Position numbers and translations under genes: made by a program
Shown: piece by piece, positions 49,857 through 59,769 of the stretch
How the letters are laid out: each line of letters opens with the position of its first letter
How positions within the stretch are numbered: position 1 is the stretch's first letter
Notes under the pieces: generated by a model
What the model saw: the letters and a program-made list of their open reading frames with translations, nothing else
What the model was told of the DNA's origin: nothing
The model's database searches: none
From: Xenopus tropicalis
Lineage: Eukaryota; Chordata; Amphibia; Anura; Pipidae
Direction: 5' to 3'
DNA: 64,000 nucleotides
Assembly: GCF_000004195.4 (NCBI RefSeq)
Contig: NC_030684.2
Coordinates: forward strand, 70,167,392 to 70,231,391

Positions 49857-50373
49857 TTAATAAGGGTAATTGCTGACAAGCCAGTGCAGGTCACAGCATG
49901 GATGAAGATTTGCACTCTTGTGAGAAAATGTGCCTTGCATAAACAGTTAAAGGGCCATTATATCATCATCATGCTATGTTAATACAGGTGCATGTGCTTA
50001 TTATTAGGGATGTCAAATCAAAAAGAAAGAAACAGAAATTAAGTTCCTCTGGGAGCTTTTTTAAGCACTTTAGCAACTGTAAAAGATTTTATCAGCTTTA
50101 TATTGCTAAGTGCGAGGTACAGTACATCAGCTCTCTATGTGGGGAGCTGGACCAGTGATCCAGTGGCTAATTAAATATTCAGGTAGCATCTTGGATAATG
50201 CCGAGTGCATGGGGAATTACACAGTAGAGTAACAAGCCAACTCTGGGCACCAACCCCCATATAAAAACATTTTGGGCCCTTCATGCCCCATCCACGACCT
50301 GTCTCCCCCACTTATCAGTGCATGCACACTCGGTGGCTGGGAGATGGGAAACTGATGGAAATAGCACCATATA

Positions 50374-51967
50374 CAACCCGGATTCCAAAAAAGTTGGGAC
50401 ACTAAACAAATTGTGAATAAAAACTGAATGCAATGATGTGGAGGTGCCAACTTCTAATATTTTATTCAGAATAGAAAATAAATCACGGAACAAAAGTTTA
50501 AACTGAGAAAATGTACCATTTTAAGGGAAAAATATGTTGATTCAGAATTTCATGGTGTCAACAAATCCCAAAAAAGTTGTGGCAAGGCCATTTTCACCAC
50601 TGTGTGGCATCTCCTCTTCTTCTTACAACACTCAACAGATGTCTGGGGACCGAGCAGACCAGTTTCTCAAGTTTAGGAATAGGAATGCTCTCCCATTCTT
50701 GTCTAATACAGGCCTCTAACTGTTCAATCGTCTTGGGCCTTCTTTGTCGCACCTTCCTCTTTATGATGCACCAAATGTTCTCTATAGGTGAAAGATCTGG
50801 ACTGCAGACTGGCCATTTCAGTACCCGGATCCTTATCCTACGCAGCCATGATGTTGTGATTGATGCAGAATGTGGTCTGGCATTATCTTGTTGAAAAATG
50901 CAGGGTCTTCCCTGAAAGAGATGACATCTGGATGGGAGCATATGTTGTTCTAGAACCTGAATATATTTTTCTGCATTGATGCTGCCTTTCCAGACATGCA
51001 AGCTGCCCATGCCACACGAACTCATGCAACCCCATACCATCAGAGATGCAGGCTTCTGAACTGAGCGTTGATAACAACTTGGGTTGTCCTTGTCCTCTTT
51101 GGTCCGGATGACATGGCGTCCCAGATTTCCAAAAAGAACTTCGAATCGTGACTCGTCTGACCACAGAACAGTCTTCCATTTTGCCACACTCCATTTTAAA
51201 TGATCCTTGGCCCAGTGAAAACACCTGAGCTTGTGGATCTTGCTTAGAAATGGCTTCTTCTTTGCACTGTAGAGTTTCAGCTGGCAACGGCGGATGGCAC
51301 AGTGGATTGTGTTCACTGACAATGGTTTCTGGAAGTATTCCTGAGCCCATTCTGTGATTTCCTTTACAGTAGCATTCCTGTTTGTGGTGCAGTGTCGTTT
51401 AAGGGCCCGGAGATCACTGGCATCCAGTATGGTTTTACGGCCTTGACCCTTACGCACAGAGATTGTTCCAGATTCTCTGAATCTTCGGATGATGTTATGC
51501 ACAGTTGATGATGATAGATGCAAAATCTTTGCAATTTTTCGCTGGGTAACACCTTTCTGATATTGCTCCACTATCTTTCTGCGCAACATTGTGGGAATTG
51601 GTGATCCTCTACCCATCTTGGCTTCTGAGAGACACTGCCAGTCTGAGAAGCTCTTTTTATACCCAATCATGTTGCCAATTGACCTAATTAGTGTTATTTG
51701 GTCTTCCAGCTCTTCGTTATGCTCAAATTTACTTTTTCCAGCCTCTTATTGCTACTTGTCCCAACTTTTTTGGGATTTGTTGACACCATGAAATTCTGAA
51801 TCAACATATTTTTCCCTTAAAATGGTACATTTTCTCAGTTTCAACTTTTGTTCCGTGATTTATGTTCTATTCTGAATAAAATATTAGAAGTTGGCACCTC
51901 CACATCATTGCGTTCAGTTTTTATTCACAATTTGTTTAGTGTCCCAACTTTTTTGGAATCCGGTTTG
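50374..51967 (-). mobile_element. Full-length Tc1-like transposon with intact transposase
   Basis: The ends CAACCCGGATTCCAAAAAAG and CTTTTTTGGAATCCGGTTTG are inverted repeats. They are flanked by TA at 50372-50373 and 51968-51969. Terminal homology runs about 210 bp: AATGATGTGGAGGTGCCAAC, TTGATTCAGAATTTCATGG and CAAATCCCAAAAAAGTTG all recur inverted on the right. The repeated AAAAAAGTTG near the outer and inner ends gives an IR/DR layout. The element is about 1.59 kb and carries one uninterrupted ORF. Confidence 0.95.
50594..51616 (-). CDS. Tc1-type DDE transposase, intact ORF, 340 residues
   Basis: The ORF is open from 51670, but I choose the Met at 51616 (MGRGSPIPTMLRRKIVEQ). This gives 340 residues, the usual Tc1 length, and begins just before the DNA-binding domain. 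The N-terminal paired-like domain has two helix-turn-helix units (KGVTQRKIAKILHLSSSTVH; then about residues 70-120) joined by a GRPR-type motif, KGQGRKT. The catalytic triad is Asp154 (VLWSDESRF), Asp244 (FQQDNARPH) and Glu279 (SPDLSPIENIW), with exactly 34 residues between the last two. The Gly-rich box reads VWGCMSSCGMG. There is no stop or frameshift, and the protein ends LLSVVRRRGDATQW. It would bind the terminal repeats and cut and paste into TA. Whether it is active is not known. Confidence 0.95.
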   Translation of the reverse strand: MGRGSPIPTMLRRKIVEQYQKGVTQRKIAKILHLSSSTVHNIIRRFRESGTISVRKGQGRKTILDASDLRALKRHCTTNRNATVKEITEWAQEYFQKPLSVNTIHCAIRRCQLKLYSAKKKPFLSKIHKLRCFHWAKDHLKWSVAKWKTVLWSDESRFEVLFGNLGRHVIRTKEDKDNPSCYQRSVQKPASLMVWGCMSSCGMGSLHVWKGSINAEKYIQVLEQHMLPSRCHLFQGRPCIFQQDNARPHSASITTSWLRRIRIRVLKWPVCSPDLSPIENIWCIIKRKVRQRRPKTIEQLEACIRQEWESIPIPKLEKLVCSVPRHLLSVVRRRGDATQW

Positions 51968-51969
51968 TA

Positions 51970-52900
51970 GTAGTCTCCACCACCAGTTTGGGGCCCCTCT
52001 GTCTGCTGTACAGTTGTAATGCCACTGAACTTACAACTGTTCGGAGGCTTAAAGACAAGTATTCCAGAGCTTTTTGGATAACTGGTTTCTGTATAATATG
52101 TCTTATAACTTTAAAGGAATGGACTTACTCATCAGGCAGCATATAGAGCAAGGTTTGTCATCCATCTGATTTTGAACCAGACCCTTTCAAACTTTCTGTC
52201 TGGTTTAAAACATTGAGAAAACTGGACAGTAATCCAGCCATTTGTGTCTAAGTGATGTAATAACCCCACCCATCATCCTGCCTGCTACTAATGTCATCAT
52301 GTTAATGCCCCACCCCCAATGCCATCAGCCCCACACCCTTTGTTCAGGTTTAGCTACCGGCAAAGGTGACAACCCGGGCAAGGAAGGGACACATTGCTAG
52401 TGCAGATAGTACAACTGAAAATTCCCTTGCCTCATTGTGTACACACATAACTCCAGAATACATGCAGGAGCTGAACTTTTCTCAGTCCCCTGCATTTGGC
52501 CCTAATATTTCTGTTTATGAATGAATTGAACGTAACTTTATATTCGTTCAGTGTAAGTCAGTAATGACCTGAGACCAAATTGGCCATTAATGTATATCAC
52601 AAAGGCCCCAATTGGAAATCTATAGATTCTGGAAAATGCCAGTGGGGCAGGTGTAAGGTGCCATAGACAGACACTATTTATTGGGCCTATGGAGGACTGT
52701 TTGTATGTATGTATATTTTTATTTATATAGCGCTACTAATGTATGTAGCACTGTACTGCAGAACAATTAATACACAAGTAGGGGGCCCATAACAATAATA
52801 CAAATAAATGGAGCTTACAATTTAAGCATTTGAGTCTCAGTGTACTTGAAATGCCAGGGCCTATTTTGAATGTCAGTCCAGACCTGATATCGCAGTGTGG
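51970..52900. repeat. Mixed repeats: duplicated block, hAT-like copy, frog repeat
   Basis: 52130-52260 shares a block of about 130 bp with 54126-54263 (TATCTGATTTTGAACCAGAC or ATCTGATTTTGAACCAGACC; CTTTCTGTCTGGTTTAAAAC; GTGTCTAAGTGATGTA). 52570-52890 is an inverted copy of the CAGGTCTGGACTGG family, ending AATGTCAGTCCAGACCTG, interrupted at 52691-52820 by a repeat with TTATTTATATAGCGCTACTA and GCACTGTACTGCAG. Related fragments of the latter are at 14255, 18462 and 38106. Confidence 0.6.
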
Positions 52901-53349
52901 TTTCATTACAACATAATTAAGAAGCCATACTTTCTGACACTTTCATACACTGCCCTCCTGCCATTTACCGCAGAACAGCTGTACACAGGTCTATACAGAT
53001 AAATAATCCAGGGCCCGAGTTATAAATGTATTTCTCCTTGGGGTAAGATAAGGACATAGGGTTAAGGAAAACTGAGATTTCTTGGAGCAGCCTTAATTCC
53101 GACACATGATACACTGCCACCTGGAGCAAGCGTAAAAGAATTATGGGGTGGTTCAAATAAAGACAAATATAAGAATTGAGTTGAACTATAAAGAAAACTA
53201 CATAAAGCAAATTTGCAAAGTATTATCCAAATATGTAGATCTCTGTTTATCTCTCTCTCTCTCTCTGTTTATCTCTCTCTCTGTTTATGCTACTTTGAAT
53301 ATATGTTTTGATTTTTCACAAGAAATCCCGGAGTTGCTGGTCTTTTTTA

Positions 53350-53352
<3 letters not shown>

Positions 53353-53396
<44 letters not shown>
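53353..53396. repeat. (TA)n microsatellite
   Basis: About 22 uninterrupted TA units. A (CT)n tract precedes it at about 53250-53282. The Tyr-Ile-repeat ORFs on both strands here are products of this tract. Confidence 0.95.
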
Positions 53397-53399
<3 letters not shown>

Positions 53400-54125
53400 G
53401 GAAATATCATGTGTCATGCCATGAATCAGCATGTATGTACAGGCATTCATTTTACTTTTGCTCTGTGCTACTGTAAGCCTGTAAGCGATTTTATTTGATT
53501 TAAAGGTGAAGTAGAATTTGGCATAAGCTTTATGTAAATGACTATGTATTTTTTGCAAATGCATTTGGGATTCTTGCAAGGCCTGAAGGCAAAACAAAGA
53601 AAGGATTAAAATCCAGCTACCCAAGCTATTAATTGGGTGTGTCTGTATGCTGCTGTGCATGTATTGGAATGATGTGTGTACACAGAGTAATACATTTTGG
53701 ATTGCTGAGGCCTATGAGGTACAATTACAGACTGTTGATTGGAAATTTGGTCTGTGAGAATGCAGACACAGAAGAACCAAACCTTGTTTTCACATGACTG
53801 GTCACACCACACACCATGGCACAACATGTCACAGCATTCATTTCAGTGGAAGAAGGTTAGATAATCATCAGTTTGAATGGCATGACAGGGCAGCACATGG
53901 TTAGCCAAAATCATTGACCTACTCTGAGCTTTCGGAAAATGCTGAATGCTGCGCTGTGCTGTAATCTTATCTATATGGCCTTACATGAGATATCCTCCAC
54001 CTTTTTGGTTATGTTATGTAAATGTATAATCCACTACGTGTATATAAGTGTGTAATTTTAATGCATTTAATGTGTAGTGCAGACATAATACAATGTTTAG
54101 CATTTTAGAGTCTAGTTTATGGACA

Positions 54126-54263
54126 CTTATCAGGCAGCATATAGAAAAAGCAAGGCTTGTCACCTATCTGATTTTGAACCAGACCCTTTAAAACTTTCTG
54201 TCTGGTTTAAAACATTGAAATAACTGCACAGAAATCCAGCCAAGTGTGTCTAAGTGATGTACA
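54126..54263. repeat. Second copy of the block of about 130 bp at 52130-52260
   Basis: Near-identical to 52130-52260 over about 130 bp in the same orientation, with a few substitutions and a 5-bp length change (AGAGCAAGG versus AGAAAAAGCAAGG). It is either a dispersed repeat or a local duplication 2 kb apart. Confidence 0.75.
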
Positions 54264-54957
54264 GTTTATGCACAGACATATAGAAAGATTCAAGTTACAC
54301 ACCTCTTACCTGCAACTAATAGAATTCCAGACAAATGTTAGCTACTTTCCTTACACTCAGTGCCCTGACTATTAAATAGTTCTTATTATATCCATTTCTG
54401 ATACTCATGTTAAGTATGTAGATATAAGCCGGCTATGGTAACTAGCTGGCCTTCCAAAACTGAGCAGACTAATTAAATAAAAGCAGGCAACAAATTGTAC
54501 CTATTCCTAAGACACACGTTTTGGAGGACTTCCACCATATATCTAATTCAGCATATAAACTCAGGTCACAATGCCTCACCATGGGCAGCATCCCAACAAC
54601 AACTGTGACAAATCTCTTTTTGGCCTTTTGTATACCAAAAATGCTACTAAAGGGTGAAAGGAATAAAACTTACCATTTCTGAGCACATAAGATGCCACCC
54701 TATCTGTCAAGCCAAGCGAGTCCGACGGGATTGCCACCCACAAGCAGTGGAGAGAGGCTGGAAGGCCAAATAGCGAAGTACCGTAGGAGTAAGCGAAGGC
54801 GTAGTCAAAACAGGTCCGGGTCAAGGCAGGCAGCAGGGTTCAGAAGCGGAGAGTCAGGCAGAGGGTCAAAATCACAAAGTTTCAAGTCAGAAGGAATTGC
54901 TAGGCATGCAAAAAGCGATAACCGAGCAAAGTGTGTTGTTTTGAATGGGTTTTTAAA
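54264..54957. other. Unassigned, purine-rich stretch
   Basis: 54690-54960 has AGGCAGG/GGTCAAGG word content like the element at 44404-45037 (GGTCCGGGTCAAGGCAGGCA, GGAGAGTCAGGCAGAGGG). It is probably repeat-derived. The 93-codon frame 54692-54973 is low-complexity. Confidence 0.45.
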
Positions 54958-55125
54958 TCTCCCGCCGACGTAGCGAGCGTCATGACGTCATCGCGCACGC
55001 GTGCGTCAAGTACAAGCGTCGCGCATGCGCACGCGCGCGCTGGAACGCAAATGGCGCATGCGTTCCATTCGCCGAACGCTATGCGCTGAAGGGACTCGGC
55101 GGCGGCGGAGCCGGTGAGTGCCCTT
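54958..55125 (+). promoter_or_regulatory. CpG-dense segment with CRE and NRF1-type motifs
   Basis: It contains TGACGTCA at 54983-54990, GCGCATGCGC at 55021-55030 and a near copy GGCGCATGCG at 55053-55062, plus ACGCGCGCGC. The block ends GGCGGCGGCGGAGCCG followed by the donor-like GTGAGT at 55114-55119. This could be a small CpG promoter with a non-coding first exon, or part of a GC-rich repeat continuous with 54690-54957. No downstream exon was identified. Confidence 0.4.
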
Positions 55126-55620
55126 ACACCTATCCTAATAACTATTCAGCTACCAGGTCTGACTGTATCTTTTCAGCCTCCTACCTGCACAGAATAATTG
55201 CCCCAAATAACCTAGTCAAATAAACTGTCCCTTTTGGTCACACTCCTGTGCTGGAAATACTGCAATTCCCACCCACACTGATGCCAGAAAACTGCAAAAG
55301 CAAATTGTGCATGATTTACCAAATGGTTGGCCCTCCATGCTACTGCTTCAAGTTTCTCCAGGCAAGCCAGACCTACAGTTTGAGAACCACTACACTAGGT
55401 TTACAGGATTATCTACCTGCAGGACACACGGACTTGTCCAATTAGCTGGGCTGCTCACGCTGCAGATGTATTCCAACTAAAGTGCTCTGATTCATATGTG
55501 GAAGCCTATGCCCTCCGATTTAAGTTATGGATATAATTGAGCATCTTCAATTATCATCTTCTTCACTGCTCAACCATTGCTCCTTTTGGGTGTTATTATG
55601 AAAGCAGATTTGAGATATGA
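55126..55620. other. Intergenic, nothing firm
   Basis: Only a hAT-like tail (CAGTTTGAGAACCACTACAC) at about 55376 is noted. Confidence 0.4.
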
Positions 55621-56299
55621 GGGTTGATTCATTAAAGTGCGATAAAACGAACGCTATTTATAGCATGCGTTAAAAATTTTATTGTGTCTAATTTTTCACG
55701 TCAACACACGATTCACTAAAAGTATATTTACGGTAATTTAGATGCAATGCTGTTTGCATTATTTAAGTCGCAAAGACTATTTTCATGCGGTATTCGACGC
55801 AACGCATGCAAATTAACGCAGCGCGCTACTTGTCACGCGTGCAAATTAACGCACATGCGCTACTTATCGTGCGCACGCCATATTAGCCATACACACCATT
55901 ACGTTCGTAAAACTACTTTTTTTGAAAATGACCATTTCCCTGCAAACTGGAGGCTACATTACTCTAGGGCCAACGCATACTTGAATAAATCACACTGCAA
56001 AGTCCATATTGTGTTGCCAAAAGCTCATGAACTGTACTTTTCAATAATTATCGCCTGCCCCAAGTAGGTGCGATATTTAGCGCGTCTAAATGTTTGTGAA
56101 TCATGCGTTACTATTATTTCTGCGCGAGAATTAACGCAATGAGGTAAAATTAATGCATGCGGTTGCACGCTATTTAACGCATGCAATATGCGACTTAACG
56201 CATGAGATAATACTTTAGCGAATCACACATTTTTTTTCGTGTCAATTTTAACGCAAAAAAGCATGCGATATGCGCTATCACACTTTAGTGAATCAACCC
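55621..56299. mobile_element. Foldback MITE, GGGTTGATTCATTAAAG ends, TATGA duplication
   Basis: The ends GGGTTGATTCATTAAAGTG and CACTTTAGTGAATCAACCC are inverted repeats. TATGA flanks both sides (55616-55620 and 56300-56304). The interior is packed with GCATGCG, TTAACGC and GCGTTAA words in both orientations. Coding frames across it (for example 55747-56067) are repeat by-products. Confidence 0.75.
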
Positions 56300-56750
56300 T
56301 ATGATCTTGTAACCATAACGTGATGGCCAGAGAGGCCTTTTACCACCATGTGATATTTATGTGTCTTTGTTACTGGATTCTATAATAGAATGCTAGTAAC
56401 TTGCCAATACTGTCACAGGCCACAGAGATGTGTCCAGCCAGCAGATGCAGGAGCACACTAGCGAAATGTGAATACTGCTGCTGACACAAATAAAATGACT
56501 GTCTACGGGGTAAATTTACTAAAGTGTAATTTTTTTCCTTATCTAGTCAAAGTTTGTATCAATATACAGGTGTATATAGCGACATGGCATATAACTTAAA
56601 ATCGTAATTATACCAAAGCAGGTGTAAATTCATGGCAGTGTTACGCCAGTGTTTTCCTCACAGAACTGTATGGGGGAATAACTGCTGTCAAATTAATGCC
56701 AGCAAGCATTTATGTATGTGGGATATTAGCATGGAGGATATGATGTAGAT

Positions 56751-57738
56751 CAGGGCTGTCCAACTGGCGGCCTCCCACCTGTCTAGCTGCTTTGATGATT
56801 TTACCTTTGTGGAAGCTTTAAATTGTATCAGTACTGAGATTAATTGGCCCCCTGCATGGTTCTCACCTCAGATTCAGGCTGTAAATATGTAATCTCCTGT
56901 ACTGTAAACGCCTTTTAATCCTTGCATTGTTCACCCCCTGCATTGTTCACACCTCAGGCTCAGGCTCTAATCACCCACATTGTTCCCCTGTTCACACCTC
57001 AGACAGACTGTAGGAGCAGTGCCAGCATTATGTCAGTGTATGCTGTCTGTGTGTGCCATACACACAGACAGCATAGGGCAGAGAGAGTATGGCACATACA
57101 GGCAGCATAGGGAAGGCAGAGTATGGCACACACAGGCAGGGTAGGGCAGGCAGAGAGAGTATGTGTCATACCCTGCCTGCTCTATGCTGTCTGTGTGTCC
57201 CATACTCTACCTACCCTACCCTGCCTGTGTGTGCCATACTCTACCTGCCCTATGCTGCCTGTGTGTGCCATACTCTACCTGCCCTACCCTGCCTGTGTGT
57301 GCCATACTCTGCCTGCCCTATGCTGCCTGTGGGAGGTGAACCTGGCAGGGGTTTGTTCTGGTAGTTTGATAGCATTTGAAAATAGTAATTATATGGTCCC
57401 TAAGATGTGTAATTATGTGCTGGGGGTTGCTGTGCTATCCACAGGGGAAGAGGAGGCATAGGGATTTAAGGTTGTGTCTTAATATGACATAATATAATTC
57501 TTTCACATATGAATGAAGGGTGATATCCCTACAGTGAGCACCAACCATTTGGGGTTTTGCTGCGCTATCACCATTAATGTGGGTATAGTCTTTAAAGCTC
57601 TTGTGATAACATGGGTGTGGTTTTAATTGGGTGTGGTTTAAAAAGGGGGAGTGGTCAAACTGGCTTCCATTATCGGCCCTCTACCGTGTTGGCCAGAAAA
57701 ATTCCGGCCCTCGGTACCACAGAAGTTGGACAGCGCTG
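56751..57738. mobile_element. hAT-type non-autonomous element with internal minisatellite, copy 1
   Basis: The ends CAGGGCTGTCCAACTGG and AGAAGTTGGACAGCGCTG are inverted repeats. ATGTAGAT is duplicated exactly on both sides (56743-56750 and 57739-57746), the 8-bp hallmark of hAT. The interior carries TTGTTCACACCTCAGGCTCA-type repeats and a minisatellite at about 57040-57335. No transposase ORF. Copy 2 is at 59770-60890. Confidence 0.9.
57040..57335. repeat. 34-bp minisatellite, partly inverted
   Basis: The unit is about GCCATACTCTACCTGCCC plus TATGCTGCCTGTGTGT (34 bp), tandemly repeated on the right half. The left half (57060-57160) carries the same unit inverted (GGCAGCATAGGG, AGAGTATGGCACACACAGGC), so the array folds back on itself. 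ORFs here translate to repeated AACVCHTLPALPCLC-like peptides and are not genes. Confidence 0.85.
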
Positions 57739-57746
57739 ATGTAGAT

Positions 57747-58145
57747 AATAAGATGCTAAAGTGGCTATTCTATCTTTATAATGGGAGTTTGCCAGCTTAA
57801 ACCCGGTAAAATTACTTTTGGCAAAAAAAGGCATTGGCGCTCTGGACAGATTGGACTATTCTCATAATATTTTATTGGCGTAATTATGCCTGGTAAAAAG
57901 ACTTGAATGTTTGTCAATGTGACATTAATATAAAAACAATACCTCTTGGTAAATTGCCAATGTTGTGGTGAACATTTTGGGGCCACTGCTCTAAAAGGAT
58001 CTGACATAGGAGGCATTCATTTTGCTTTTTAAGGAATATCTCACATATCTGCAGTGAACATCCACTGATTATCAGTGAAATTTCATGGATGAACAAAGTA
58101 TCCAGTATCAGTAACCTTTAAGCTAATAACGCAGGTAGAAGTTTA
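57747..58145. other. Intergenic, nothing recognised
   Basis: No exon or bounded transposon was found between the hAT copy and the MITE pair. Confidence 0.4.
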
Positions 58146-58567
58146 AGGCTAGTGGCACATGGGTCAGTTTTTCCTACCTGACTGTGTACACACAGTGAAT
58201 TTCAGAATGAAAAAACTTGGGCCGATGCCACACCAGGCGTATATTTTTGGCAAGCTGAAAAACGCTTGCCGAAAATATGCGTCATACGCTCCTACCTGTG
58301 CCTGCACCGGAATGAATGGAATAGGCACATGTAACCGATATCCGCATAAAAATGCAAGAGAATGCAAAGTCTCTCTTTTTTTTTGCAGATTTCGGCTACA
58401 TGTGCCCGCACCCGAGCATATTCCATTCATTCCGGTGCAGGCACAGGTAGGAGCGTATGACGCATATTTTCGGCAAGCGTTTTTCAGCTTGCCAAAAATA
58501 TATACGCCATACGCCTGGTGTGGCATTAGCCTAAATCAGGAGAAACCATCCTTTGTGCCATTAGCCT
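58146..58567. mobile_element. MITE with inner near-perfect palindrome
   Basis: The outer ends AGGCTAGTGGCACA and TGTGCCATTAGCCT are inverted repeats flanked by TTA/TAA-type targets. Inside, 58218-58530 is a second foldback: GCCACACCAGGCGTATATTT then GGCAAGCTGAAAAACGCTTG recurs inverted at 58470-58525, and ACCTGTGCCTGCACCGGAAT is mirrored at 58433-58452. The inner unit may be an independent MITE (ends GATGCCACACC/GGTGTGGCATTAG). Confidence 0.75.
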
Positions 58568-58569
58568 TA

Positions 58570-58815
58570 AGGTGAGGGCACACTGGACATATGGCAAGAG
58601 CTGTATTTAGGTCTGGTGACACCCCTACAGTGCATAAGTGATCCCTTTCCCAGTTTCTCAACCCTCTACCCCTCACTCCTGTGTGTAGCTGCACTGACAG
58701 GCTCACTGCCTGTGTGCAGTTACACGGAGCCGAGATCGGCCCAAATATGCATACTTTCACATTTTAAACCCAGGAGGGGAGGGGTGCCCCATATGTCCAG
58801 TGTACCCTCACCCTT
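58570..58815. mobile_element. MITE adjoining the previous one (GGTGAGGGCACACTGGACAT)
   Basis: The left end GGTGAGGGCACACTGGACAT and the right end ATGTCCAGTGTACCCTCACC are inverted repeats with one mismatch. It shares the border TTAA with the MITE to its left, so one landed on the edge of the other. The interior has GTGTGTAGCTGCACTGAC and GCCTGTGTGCAGTTACAC as a smaller foldback. Confidence 0.75.
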
Positions 58816-59310
58816 AGATATGAATTTCATATCCTGTTAGTTTTCATAATATGGTTAATAGGAAGTAGCACTGGATTAATCAACATGAATGGGGTGAACA
58901 TACCACTAACTCTCTTATATTGTATGTACCAACAGGATAGAAGAACAGGATAACATGATGAGACTGCAAATTATTGCTGTTGTACCAACAAATACCCACA
59001 CAATACATCATAACCGACCGTTTGTCAGGTGCAAAATAAGTATATATTGTATAAGAATGTATTCAGAATGACTCAGCACCAGTACAGGCATATGAATTCT
59101 GGTCACCACTACAACAGTCACTGCTTCTTTGCATGAATTGCTTCTGGGCACAGAAAAACACAGTTCTCTTTTGCAATTTGTAAATCTAAAGGGAGTACAT
59201 TTTGGGGGACTCCTAAAACTTTTCCACAGCTGCAATTACTATAGAAACAACTATTCACAGAAGCAGAATTTTATTATTAAAGGGACAATTCCCTGTCAAA
59301 TACACTAGTA
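58816..59310. other. Intergenic, nothing recognised
   Basis: AT-rich; no gene or repeat could be supported. Confidence 0.4.
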
Positions 59311-59618
59311 CAGTGATCCCTAACCAGTGGCTAGGGGGCAACATGTTGCTCCCCAACCCCTTGGATGTTGCTCCCAGTGCCCCCAAAGCAGGTAGTTATT
59401 TTTGAATTCCTGACTTGGTGGCAAGTTTTAGTTGAATAAAACAAAGATTACTACCAAATAAAGCCCCCTGTAAGCTTATAGTGTGCATAGAGGCTACCTA
59501 ATAGCCAATCTTAGCCCTTATTTGGCTCCTCCATGAACTTTTATGATGCTTGTGTTGCTCTCCAAGTCTTTTTTACATTTGACTGTTGCTCACGAGTAAG
59601 AAAGGTTGGGGATCCCTG
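59311..59618. mobile_element. Short hAT element (CAGTGATCCCTAACCAGTGG)
   Basis: The ends CAGTGATCCCTAACC and GGTTGGGGATCCCTG are inverted repeats. The flanks CACTAGTA (59303-59310) and CACTAGCA (59619-59626) agree at 7 of 8. Phrases GGCAACATGTTGCTCCCCAA and GTTGCTCACGAGTAAG are typical. A partial relative lies at 1370-1519. No ORF. Confidence 0.85.
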
Positions 59619-59769
59619 CACTAGCACATCACTAAAATACACCACAAATAATGACCTTTTGCAATATATTTTTAAAAAAAAAAATACAAATAAATTTCCT
59701 TTCCCACTCTCATGTTTCCAAGCACGACAGGCTGGGAACTCTAAACTGTTACATCTTAATTCATTACTG

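Noticed and set aside
50883..51552. ORFs of 155 and 62 codons overlapping the Tc1 transposase
   Set aside because: Alternative frames of the intact transposase gene, without its motifs.
53352..53660. Tyr-Ile repeat peptides on both strands
   Set aside because: Translations of the (TA)n microsatellite.
57160..57335. CRISPR-like regular repeat
   Set aside because: Tandem units abut without unique spacers, and it sits inside a vertebrate hAT element; it is a minisatellite.
57089..57461. ORFs of 91 and 112 codons with Cys-rich repeated peptide
   Set aside because: Direct products of the 34-bp minisatellite read in different frames.
58159..58575. 138-codon plus ORF and the matching 120-codon minus ORF
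   Set aside because: They read almost the same peptide because the DNA is a palindrome; MITE by-product.
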